Source: AP-15 sp050729795 (lineage in GTDB: Bacteria; Pseudomonadota; Alphaproteobacteria; ATCC43930; CGMCC-115725). From it: DNA of 64,000 bases. Shown here one piece after another: positions 8,592 through 15,766 of this stretch. The notes under the pieces are model-generated. The model was given only the letters and a program-made list of their open reading frames with translations, did not search any database and had not been told where the DNA came from. The stretch lies in assembly GCA_050729795.1 (NCBI GenBank), contig JBOHME010000007.1:1-64000 (forward strand), in the 5' to 3' direction. Numbering within the stretch: the first letter of the stretch is position 1; each line of letters begins with the position of its first letter. Made by a program: the position numbers and the translations under genes.

Positions 8592-8943
8592 CGGTCCTCC
8601 CCTGTCGCGCGCTCGGGGCGCTCGGTGAACGCGGGTGCGACACCCTAGCCTTCGGGCCCTGTGCCGAAAAGCGAATTGTCGGCTGCTCGATGCTGCGATG
8701 AGCCAACGGTCCGGCGCCTAATCCCCCAGCAGATCAGTGCCGCGGCGCGATGGGTGATGCTGTGCGAGCCAGCATCGGCGCACCGCGATTGCGAAGGTCG
8801 CGACGGTTTCATTGGCCCACGCACAGGGTCAGTTGCCATGAGCCCCTGATGTTGCCCGCTTTAAGAGAATGCACTGTGCATATCACATCTTTTTAACCAT
8901 ACCGGGCTATCGCAAAGCCCATCCATATTCGACCGGCAGTTCC
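8592..8943. other. Intergenic 352 bases between amidase and ring-cleavage gene
   Basis: No credible gene. Short frames here lack codon bias and ribosome-binding sites. Reading leftward it is the leader of the gentisate-dioxygenase-like gene. It holds an AT-rich stretch near 8860-8900 and a 13-base palindrome at 8869-8881, listed separately. Confidence 0.6.
8869..8881 (-). promoter_or_regulatory. Candidate GntR-like operator
   Basis: ATGCAC-T-GTGCAT is a perfect 6+1+6 palindrome beside the sequence TTTTTAACC, in the leader of the ring-cleavage operon. Its TG...CA layout resembles FadR/GntR-family operators. No regulator gene is adjacent, so the assignment is speculative. Confidence 0.25.
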
Positions 8944-10134
8944 TTAACGGGCGGCGTCGAGCGCCCGGGCTACCGCCACGAGCACGGCGTCGCCGTCGCG
9001 CGGACCGAGAACCGACAGCCCGACCGGCAGGCCATCGACGGTCGCGCCGGGGATGCTGACCTGCGGCACCCCGGTCAGCCCGCCATGCGCGCAGAGGCAC
9101 AGAATGCGGTCGCGCTGCAGGCTCGCCACCGATAGCGGCTCGCCCCGCTTTGGCGCCGCAAAGGGTGTCGTCGGCAGGGCGAGGATCGTGCCCGGCGGCA
9201 GCAGCTGGCGCATGCGCCCGCGCGCCTCCTGCCGCGTGAGGTTGGCCCAGTGCCGCTCGCTCTCCGGGATCTGCGAGCCGGTATAGATGTTGCGCGCGAC
9301 ATTGTAGGCGAGCCGCGGGTTGCAGCGCTCGATCCAGTCCTTGAAGGTCAGCCACGCTTCCGCCGGCTGCAACGTGCGCTGAGCGCGGGCCCATTGCACG
9401 ATTCCCGCCGGCGCCATGATCTCCTCGCGCGCGTCGCCGATCAGCGCCTTTAGCCGAGCGACCATCGGCTGAAGCGCGTCGGCGACGTCCGGGTCGGCGA
9501 AGGCAAAGGCGTCGGCCGCAACGATCAGCCGCCGCGGCAGCGCCGCCGGGATGCCCTCGCCGAGCATGACGCTCGACACAAGCGCAAATCTCGCCGCGTC
9601 GCGAGCGAACCAGCCCGTCGTGTCCGAGCTCGGCGCCTGCGGCATCATGCCGGTGACATCGATCCGGCCATGCGTCGGACGGATGCCATAGAGCCCGCAA
9701 AAGCTCGCCGGCACCCGCACCGAGCCGCCGGTATCGGTGCCGATCGCGATGTCACACAACCCCGCGGCGACCGCCGCAGCCGAGCCTGAGGACGAGCCGC
9801 CCGGCACCCGTCCGGGGGCGCGCACATTGGTGGGCGTGCCGTAAAACGCATTCTCGCCGACGATGCCGAGCGAAACCTCGTCGGTGATGGTCTTGCCGAC
9901 GAGGTTCGCCCCGGCGTCGAGCAGCGTCTGCACGGCCCAGGAATGCCGTGTCGGGACCGGGTTGTACGCCGCCCAATCGGGGTTGCCGCCGCCGGTCGGA
10001 TGGCCGGCGACATCGAACAGATCCTTGGCAGCAAAGCTCAGCCCGGCAAGCGGGCCGCCCGGCCGACCTTCGATCCGGACCCGCGGGCCAGGGACAAAGG
10101 CGTGGATGTCGTCGGGAGAATGATCGTCAGGCAT
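8944..10134 (-). CDS. Amidase-signature family amidase
   Basis: A 396-residue protein with the Ser-cisSer-Lys triad of the amidase signature family. The Lys is in GLSFAAKDLFDVAGHPT, the cis-Ser in GGSSSGSAAAVAAGL and the nucleophile Ser in GTDTGGSVRVPASFCG. Length is typical of the shorter, soluble members. It hydrolyses a carboxamide to the acid and ammonia. It shares strand with the ring-cleavage gene but is separated by 352 bases, so separate transcription is possible. The substrate is unknown. An aromatic or aliphatic amide feeding the local catabolic genes would fit. Confidence 0.9.
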   Translation of the reverse strand: MPDDHSPDDIHAFVPGPRVRIEGRPGGPLAGLSFAAKDLFDVAGHPTGGGNPDWAAYNPVPTRHSWAVQTLLDAGANLVGKTITDEVSLGIVGENAFYGTPTNVRAPGRVPGGSSSGSAAAVAAGLCDIAIGTDTGGSVRVPASFCGLYGIRPTHGRIDVTGMMPQAPSSDTTGWFARDAARFALVSSVMLGEGIPAALPRRLIVAADAFAFADPDVADALQPMVARLKALIGDAREEIMAPAGIVQWARAQRTLQPAEAWLTFKDWIERCNPRLAYNVARNIYTGSQIPESERHWANLTRQEARGRMRQLLPPGTILALPTTPFAAPKRGEPLSVASLQRDRILCLCAHGGLTGVPQVSIPGATVDGLPVGLSVLGPRDGDAVLVAVARALDAAR

Positions 10135-10266
10135 TGGGCCTCTCCGAGAGGGAGATCGGAATTGCGCGGCGCGCAGCGCGCAAAAATGGTTTTATCCTGC
10201 CCGGCACCTCGGGGGAACCAGGGCCGGGGCGTTCTCAACGCAAGATCGGCCGCGCAGACAACCCCA

Positions 10267-10524
10267 ATGCCACATCACACCAAGCGCTGCCCTGATGACC
10301 GCAAATACTATGTCGCCCTCGGCTGCATCATTGGCGACGATGCCGTCCTCGAGCCGCGTGCGGTCGCGGCGCCATTTACTCAAATCCCCGCAGGCGAGGT
10401 CTGGGGCGGCGACCCCGCTTCGTTTTTGCACAAGCGAAATGCCGGCGACATTCCTCACCCCTTGCCGCGGCAAGTGGCTTCCGCTCCGGCGCCACGCGGG
10501 CTCCAGATACCTCGCAGCCGATGA
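10267..10524 (+). pseudogene. Hexapeptide-repeat acyltransferase, C-terminal remnant
   Basis: About 85 residues. The recognisable part is VALGCIIGDDAVLEPRAVAA then PFTQIPAGEVWGGDPASFL, which is the last turns and closing segment of a left-handed beta-helix acyltransferase (typical ending IPPGEVWGGNPA). The upstream coils and active-site His are missing, so the fragment is unlikely to be an active enzyme. Its stop overlaps the next start as ATGA, showing that acyltransferase and carrier protein were once an operon. Such enzymes acylate sugars of surface polysaccharides. Confidence 0.6.
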
Positions 10525-10799
10525 CCAGCAGCCTACGAGCGGTCTCGATCGCAGCCCTCCGCGAACTCGTGATCGAGGTGCTTCAGCTCACTCCCGGCGA
10601 AGCTCCAGCGCTACCGAGCAGCGAGAATTGTGCTGAATGGGGTTCCCTCGGACAAGTCGCCATCGCTGCGGCGGTGCTCGACCGCTACGCAGCAACGATC
10701 GACAGCAAAAACGTCTTTCGCATGCACACGTTGAACGACATCGCCGATCTTTATCACTGGTGTGCAATGCGTCGCCGGCGGTTCGTCCCGTGGCCCTGA
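10521..10799 (+). CDS. Small acyl-carrier-protein-like protein
   Basis: A 92-residue helical protein starting in an ATGA overlap with the acyltransferase remnant. The core LRELVIEVLQLTPGEA, EWGSLGQVAIAAAVLDRY and HTLNDIADLYHW follows the four-helix plan of acyl carrier proteins. The Ser of WGSLGQ sits where the phosphopantetheine Ser of the usual DSL motif belongs, although the preceding Asp is Gly. Carrier proteins of this kind accompany acyltransferases and SDRs in polysaccharide-modification or short acyl-building loci. Both flanking partners are broken, so the gene may be a relic. Confidence 0.6.
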   Translation: MTSSLRAVSIAALRELVIEVLQLTPGEAPALPSSENCAEWGSLGQVAIAAAVLDRYAATIDSKNVFRMHTLNDIADLYHWCAMRRRRFVPWP

Positions 10800-10823
10800 C
10801 GCCCGGCGGGATGCGGCGGTTTC

Positions 10824-11206
10824 GTGCATTTGCCGCCGCGTCCCTTGGATCTGGTCAGCGCGCCGCTGGCGACATTACTTGAGCCGCTGTCAGCACTTGA
10901 GCCGCTGTCAGCCCGGTCGGGTTGTTGCGTATTGATCTCATCGAGTGCGGTTCGCTCTCTGCCGGCGGAATGGCCGCACTATGTCGCGGCAAAGTCTGCT
11001 GCCGAAGGGCTTGCGTCATGGGCCGCCGCGAACTTCAAATCCGTCCGGTTCATGATCGCCAGGCCTCCCCGTTTATTAACCGACCAGATGAACAGATCCG
11101 CCGCCCGGCAAGGCGCGTTGCCGGTGGAGCAAGCGGCGGCGACGATCGTCAAAGGATCTGCGAGCCGTCCGGTCGCTCGGGTGTCAAAATCCTCGAAGCG
11201 TTCTAA
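10824..11206 (+). pseudogene. Short-chain dehydrogenase remnant, N-truncated and frameshifted
   Basis: The first frame reads CCVLISSSAVRSLPAEWPHY followed by VAAKSAAEGL, the serine strand and the Y-x3-K catalytic motif of an SDR, then RPPRLLTDQMN. After ATIVKG near 11160 the expected C-terminus continues in another frame as SGVKILEAF and stops at 11206, indicating a frameshift. The Rossmann TGxxxGxG half is absent. Just before the homologous part an 18-base unit is tandemly duplicated (10877-10912). Without the nucleotide-binding half no activity is expected. It completes the relic set acyltransferase-ACP-SDR. Confidence 0.62.
10877..10912. repeat. 18-base perfect tandem duplication
   Basis: Two adjacent copies of ACTTGAGCCGCTGTCAGC at 10877-10894 and 10895-10912. 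They lie at the left border of the SDR remnant, where its N-terminal half is missing, so they may mark the deletion junction. Confidence 0.85.
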
Positions 11207-11435
11207 TCAGGAACAACGGGGGTGCGCCCGATCCTGGCAAATTCGCCGGGGCGACCGGCTCTCCCGATCGCTGAAACGCGATCTTACGATGTTTACGATT
11301 TGCCGTGGCAGCGACCGGGCGTCCTGCACATATTGGGGTGGCCCGCAATCATCGTGGCTGGCGATTTCGCCCCGACGCATCCTTTATGATTTACGATCGT
11401 GCACTGCTCCCTCTCACTCGAGGACGGAAGGCACC

Positions 11436-12035
11436 ATGGCTCTCAATGGGCGCAAGTTCATCGTCGTCGTTTCGGGACTGCCGCGGTCAGGCACGTCGAT
11501 GATGATGCAAATGCTCGCGGCTGGCGGGATGACGCTGATCACCGACAATATCAGGACCGCGGACGACGACAACCCGCTCGGCTATTACGAGTTTGAGCCG
11601 GCGAAACGATTGGGGATCGACGCATCCTGGCTGGACAGCGCGCATGACAAGGCCGTAAAGGTCATTTATCGTCTTCTATACGACTTGCCGAGATTTCATT
11701 TTTACAAGGTGATCTTCATGGAGCGAAAGCTGGCGGAGGTCATCGCGTCGCAAAAGGCGATGCTCGGGCGGCGCGGAACCGAGGGGAGCGCTCTGCCTGA
11801 TCAGCTATTGGAGAGCGCGTTTCGCAATGATCTGCAAAAACTAGAGTTGTGGCTGAGTGGGCAAGACAATTTTGCGCTGCACAAGGTCAATTACGACGAT
11901 GTGCTGCACGATCCCGAAAATATCGTCGGCGGGATCGCGCAATTCCTCGGTTGCCGGCTCGATCTGCCGGAGATGCTGAGCGTCGTCGATCGCTCGCTCT
12001 ATCGACAGCGGCTAGGAGCCGTGCCCGGCGATTGA
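11436..12035 (+). CDS. Sulfotransferase-family protein
   Basis: Start taken at 11436 (MALNGRKFIVVVSGLPRSGT) after AGGACGGAAGG. The longer frame reads through the SDR remnant. The 199-residue protein begins with a strand and the P-loop-like 5'-phosphosulfate motif SGLPRSGTSMMMQML of PAPS-dependent sulfotransferases, and ends with a KVNYDDVLHDPENIVGGIAQFLG segment common in that fold (GI.FLG). It is at the short end for the family. It would transfer sulfate from PAPS to a lipid or sugar hydroxyl. It converges on the synthase operon and could modify either that product or a surface glycan. A PAPS-independent nucleotide-binding role is not excluded. Confidence 0.75.
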   Translation: MALNGRKFIVVVSGLPRSGTSMMMQMLAAGGMTLITDNIRTADDDNPLGYYEFEPAKRLGIDASWLDSAHDKAVKVIYRLLYDLPRFHFYKVIFMERKLAEVIASQKAMLGRRGTEGSALPDQLLESAFRNDLQKLELWLSGQDNFALHKVNYDDVLHDPENIVGGIAQFLGCRLDLPEMLSVVDRSLYRQRLGAVPGD

Positions 12036-12083
12036 TCGATCCCGACCAACGAGAGCTGACTATCCTGCTGCCGGCTGCGACGA

Positions 12084-12989
12084 TCACCGGATCGCGGGCC
12101 GGGATCGCGCCCGCGAGGCCGGCCCGGTCACGCGTCGCCCGGTCACGCGTCGCATGACAATGCCGAAATAAAGCCGCTCAAACGCCTCTCCCGGCAGCCA
12201 GCGCCTGAGGGCGACGGCGAGCTTTGCCTTGCGCCCAACCATATAGCGCAGCCTAGGCCGTTGCGACGTCAACGCCCGATATATGACTGCCGCCACATCG
12301 GCCGGCGACGCCGTCGATGCCTGCACGAGCTGATCCGATTCCCTTTCAGCCTGGGAAAACCAAGAATAGTACGGGCTGTTTCGATTATGAGCTCCTTGGG
12401 CGATACCGCGATTGGTCGACCACCGCTCGGTCTTGATAATCCCCGGCTCGATCAGCACCACCTTCAGACCCAACGGGGCGAGCTCTTGATACAGTGATTC
12501 GCCGAAGCCCTCGACGGCAAACTTGGTCGCACAATATGCGCTCACCGCGAGCGAGCCGATCCGTCCGCCGATCGAGCTGAGCAAGATGATGCGGCCGCGC
12601 CCCGCCGCCCGCATATGGGGAAGCACGGCCCGGGTGACCGCCATCGTTCCGAATACGTTCGCTTCAAAGACCTGGCGGACCTCGTCCTCGGCCAGATCTT
12701 CAAAATAGCCGCGTAATCCGATGCCGGCATTGTTGATCACCCCATAGATGCCGCCCGCTTCCGCGACGATTGTCTCGATCGCCCTTCGGATGCTCGTGCT
12801 GTCGGTGACATCCATCGGCAGGACCTGCAGATCGGTGTGGCGATCACGAGCCGCACCGAGCAGACCCTCTGCCTGCCGGACGTCGCGCACGGTCGCATAG
12901 ACCCGAAAACCGCGCTCAGCCAGATGCAGGGCAGTCTCTTTTCCGAGCCCGGTCGAGCTGCCCGTGACGAGAATGCTGTCCTTGCTCAA
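12084..12989 (-). CDS. SDR-family NAD(P)-dependent oxidoreductase, last gene of the synthase operon
   Basis: A 301-residue classical SDR: cofactor loop TGSSTGLGKETALHLAERG, NNAG motif in YGVINNAGIGLRG, catalytic Ser in RIILLSSIGGRIG and YCATK with Tyr and Lys. Its start overlaps the stop of the alpha/beta hydrolase by 4 bases (ATGA), so it belongs to the operon. A C-terminal basic tail contains RRVTGRRVTG from a 15-base tandem duplication. It probably reduces a carbonyl or oxidises a hydroxyl on the synthase product. The Arg near the cofactor loop (ATVRD) hints at NADPH. Confidence 0.88.
   Translation of the reverse strand: MSKDSILVTGSSTGLGKETALHLAERGFRVYATVRDVRQAEGLLGAARDRHTDLQVLPMDVTDSTSIRRAIETIVAEAGGIYGVINNAGIGLRGYFEDLAEDEVRQVFEANVFGTMAVTRAVLPHMRAAGRGRIILLSSIGGRIGSLAVSAYCATKFAVEGFGESLYQELAPLGLKVVLIEPGIIKTERWSTNRGIAQGAHNRNSPYYSWFSQAERESDQLVQASTASPADVAAVIYRALTSQRPRLRYMVGRKAKLAVALRRWLPGEAFERLYFGIVMRRVTGRRVTGPASRARSRPAIR
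12123..12152. repeat. 15-base tandem duplication in the SDR 3' end
   Basis: CCCGGTCACGCGTCG is repeated perfectly at 12123-12137 and 12138-12152. It stays in frame and encodes a doubled RRVTG in the C-terminal tail of the SDR. Confidence 0.85.
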
Positions 12990-13822
12990 GGCTTAGCCCG
13001 AGGCGGTGCTTCGTCACTGAAGAACTTGCGGACATGATCGATCAGTACCTCGGGCTCTTCCAATGGTCCGAAATGCTCGCCCCCGGGAATGATCACCGCA
13101 GTGCAGTTGGGGAGATGGGCTTGCAGGTATTCGCAGGTCCCCATGAACACCGAGTTGGCCCCATAGACCAGCAGCGACGGGTGACCGACCTCGGCGATGC
13201 GAGCCAGCGTCATTCCGGCCACGTCACTGTAATCGACGGCCACGGTGGTCGTCTGCATCAGCCTGATGAGGGGCGCGGCGCGCCGGTCCCGGCCTTTTCT
13301 GAAGCCGAACTGCTTGGGGATCCGGATACTGGCGCGCACCAGATATTCGGCATCGTACCACTGGTCAGGGGGGACCGAAACACCGGCCGCACGCAATTTG
13401 TCGCGCCAATACTTCCAGCCAATCCAGTCTTTGTGCTCCCGCAAAAACTGCAGCGCGGCGATCGCCGGCTCTACCAGCACGAGACGATCGATGCGCTCGG
13501 GATAAAGAAGGGCACAATGCAAGGCGACATCAGCACCAAAGCTGTGCCCGACCACATGCGACCGCTCGATGCCGAGCTTGTCCAACAGATGACAAAAATC
13601 CGATGCGTGATCCGCGGTGGTGTAACCCTTGGGCGGCATCTCGCTGTAACCATGGCCGCGCAAATCGTAAGTGGTGAACCTGTGCTCGTGCATCAGCGCT
13701 GGCAGGATCTGAAGATGCCATATTGCCTGGTTTCCGGTAATACCGTGAATCATCCCGACATCGGGCCCGCGCCCAACCTGTTGATAATGAAGATGAATGC
13801 CGTTGATCAGGGCTTTTGGCAT
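12986..13822 (-). CDS. Alpha/beta-hydrolase, possible releasing esterase or thioesterase
   Basis: A 278-residue alpha/beta-hydrolase. The oxyanion loop is MIHGITGNQAIW, the nucleophile elbow GHSFGAD, and the catalytic His lies in GGEHFGPLEEPE. The DLRGHGYSE segment is typical of the fold. It sits 34 bases after the phosphodiesterase gene and overlaps the SDR by 4 bases. Neither synthase has a recognisable thioesterase domain, so this protein is the natural candidate to release or trim the acyl product. It could equally act as a tailoring esterase. Confidence 0.85.
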   Translation of the reverse strand: MPKALINGIHLHYQQVGRGPDVGMIHGITGNQAIWHLQILPALMHEHRFTTYDLRGHGYSEMPPKGYTTADHASDFCHLLDKLGIERSHVVGHSFGADVALHCALLYPERIDRLVLVEPAIAALQFLREHKDWIGWKYWRDKLRAAGVSVPPDQWYDAEYLVRASIRIPKQFGFRKGRDRRAAPLIRLMQTTTVAVDYSDVAGMTLARIAEVGHPSLLVYGANSVFMGTCEYLQAHLPNCTAVIIPGGEHFGPLEEPEVLIDHVRKFFSDEAPPRAKP

Positions 13823-13856
13823 TTCTATCCTTGTCTATTCAAGGTAACCGAGGGGT

Positions 13857-15455
13857 CTATTCCAGGTAACCGAGGGCTTTGAGCTGCTTGATGACCTCGG
13901 TCTCCAATTCGGTGTCCATTGTCCCAACGGCGCGCTCGGTGTCATCCAGCACCCGCGTCGGCGCCGCTCGCACAACGGGATTTGCCTCGATGTATGACCT
14001 CTCAAATATGTGTTGCGGTACACGACCCTCGAAATCCGCCGGAACCGGAAGCCCCAACGCGTAAAGCAGCGTCGGGGCGATATCGAGGATCGACAGCGCA
14101 GGTACCGAGGCGCCTCGACGGATGCCCGGTCCCATCGCGACAAAGATGCCCTGCGGGCGATGCGTGCCGGCGGGCTCGGATCGCGGTTTGAGCACGACAT
14201 CAGAGGGGAGGATCGAAACGAACCCACCATCCCGCAACCTCAGGGTCAGGTCTGGGGCCGCGCCCATATGTGTTCCAGCAAAGGCTTCCTCGCGGGTCCA
14301 GACCCGCGTCACCACCGGCCGGCCGGTTGCCGGATCGGTAAAGCCGAGCAAGGATGCGATAAGTGTCCGGCGCAGCTCCTGATACTGGGCCGTGACCGCG
14401 CCGGCCTGTTTCGGCAGCGAGAAATAAATCCCGTTGCTGCTCGGGGTCGGGCAATAGGCGACGGTGCGGTCCCAATCGACCGCGTAAAACCGCCGCGCCA
14501 TCGTCTCCAATCCCAGGGTTTCGCGGTGGTTGCGTTCCGGTTGGGCCGCATCGATCCAGTGGAGATAGCCTTGCTGATGCAGCCACGCATTGACATAAAA
14601 GATTTCGGTCGTCGCTCCAAACCCATGGTCGGAGGCGATGACGACCGTCGCTTCGGAGCCGCTGCGGGTGACGATCTCCTCCAAGAACCGATCGATTTCA
14701 CGAAAGTATTCGAGACACAAGTTCCGGATCTTGGCCTCCATCGGCGACGGCGAAGCCGGGTACAGCGCCGGATCCAGAAACCGCCAACAGAAATGCTGCA
14801 GCTTATCAACCCCGTCGAATAGGATCGCAGTCAGCTCGCAGGGCTGCTCTTTCATCAGATGGCGCAGGACAGTGAGCCACTGCCGTTCGCGGCGAATATG
14901 GAGGTTGATCAGGTGCTCGTAATCGTCCGCCTGGAGCGGGCCTTCAAGCGCCCTGCCTTCCAGCGACATGTCCATCGCCAGCTCGCGCGCATCAAATCCC
15001 GGAAGCTGCCTGATCCTATCGTAGAGATCGGCGGGATGGCAGGCGAGCCGCAGATGCCGCCACGGCACCCATCCGGGGACGACGTAGCCGGAGATCGGGG
15101 GCGCCGGGTAGGTCAGGGGAAAATTCAGCACCGTCGCCCGCAACCCATGGCGGGTCGCGATCGACCAGATCGTCTCGCAAGAGACGGCGCGGGAATCCGA
15201 TACCTGGAGATAACGCCCGTCAGCGCGCGATTCCAAACGCATAAAATCGAAGATGCCGTGATTGCCTGGTCTGCGACCGGTCGTCAGCGAGGTCCAGGCG
15301 GGCGGCGTCAACGGTGGCACCACCGAGATCAGCTCGGCGCGGGTTCCGGCGCCCAGCAGGTTTTGCAGAAACGGCATGATGCCCTGCTCGATCAGCCGAT
15401 CGAGGATCGTAAAAGTTGCCCCGTCCAAACCGATCAGCAGGGCGCGGCGGCGCAT
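13857..15455 (-). CDS. Alkaline-phosphatase-superfamily type I phosphodiesterase/nucleotide pyrophosphatase
   Basis: A 532-residue protein of the PF01663-type fold. Metal site residues are visible in order: Asp in LLIGLDGATF, nucleophile Thr in VVPPLTPPAWTSLTTG, Asp and His in FDGVDKLQHF, the ASDHGFG pair, and a late His in AGTHRPQG. No signal peptide is seen, so it may act in the cytoplasm. The start overlaps the ACP stop as TGATG. In a lipid or polyketide operon such an enzyme could transfer or remove a phospho head group, or cleave a nucleotide-linked precursor. The specific reaction is not predictable. Confidence 0.86.
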   Translation of the reverse strand: MRRRALLIGLDGATFTILDRLIEQGIMPFLQNLLGAGTRAELISVVPPLTPPAWTSLTTGRRPGNHGIFDFMRLESRADGRYLQVSDSRAVSCETIWSIATRHGLRATVLNFPLTYPAPPISGYVVPGWVPWRHLRLACHPADLYDRIRQLPGFDARELAMDMSLEGRALEGPLQADDYEHLINLHIRRERQWLTVLRHLMKEQPCELTAILFDGVDKLQHFCWRFLDPALYPASPSPMEAKIRNLCLEYFREIDRFLEEIVTRSGSEATVVIASDHGFGATTEIFYVNAWLHQQGYLHWIDAAQPERNHRETLGLETMARRFYAVDWDRTVAYCPTPSSNGIYFSLPKQAGAVTAQYQELRRTLIASLLGFTDPATGRPVVTRVWTREEAFAGTHMGAAPDLTLRLRDGGFVSILPSDVVLKPRSEPAGTHRPQGIFVAMGPGIRRGASVPALSILDIAPTLLYALGLPVPADFEGRVPQHIFERSYIEANPVVRAAPTRVLDDTERAVGTMDTELETEVIKQLKALGYLE

Positions 15456-15766
15456 CAGCCGGCACCCGCATTGAGATGATGATAAATGAACTCGACCAGC
15501 TCGCCGATCGTGATGTCCTTGACCTCCCGGTGTCCCAGTTCCGCCAGAAGCTCGGGGAACGGCAGCTGGCGTTGGTAGTGATCTTGCACATGCGAGGCCA
15601 GCACCACGGCATCGATCGACTCGAAGCCCAGATCCGCGAACAAAAATGTCTCGGGCGAGATTTCGCCGGAATACTCCCAGTCGCGAGCCAATTCGTTCAG
15701 CAGATTTAAAACCTCGTCCATGATGGATTGACGATCGATCGCTGTCACGACGCTTTCCTTTCGCAA
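15455..15766 (-). CDS. Discrete acyl carrier protein of the synthase operon
   Basis: A 103-residue ACP with the phosphopantetheine attachment Ser in FADLGFESIDAVVLASHVQD and helical flanks (IMDEVLNLLNELA, TIGELVEFIYHHL). It differs clearly from the two ACPs inside the large synthase, which carry LGIDSIKRVE, so it probably serves a different transfer step such as loading or handing over to a tailoring enzyme. It overlaps the end of the second synthase by 22 bases and the phosphodiesterase start by one base. Confidence 0.88.
   Translation of the reverse strand: MRKESVVTAIDRQSIMDEVLNLLNELARDWEYSGEISPETFLFADLGFESIDAVVLASHVQDHYQRQLPFPELLAELGHREVKDITIGELVEFIYHHLNAGAG

Noticed and set aside
8645..8839. 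64-codon minus-strand frame in the ring-cleavage leader
   Set aside because: No ribosome-binding site or motif. Treated as intergenic.
10157..10185. TTGCGCG/CGCGCAA hairpin near the amidase start as a terminator
   Set aside because: It is followed by A's on the plus strand, the wrong polarity for a terminator, and lies next to the amidase start.
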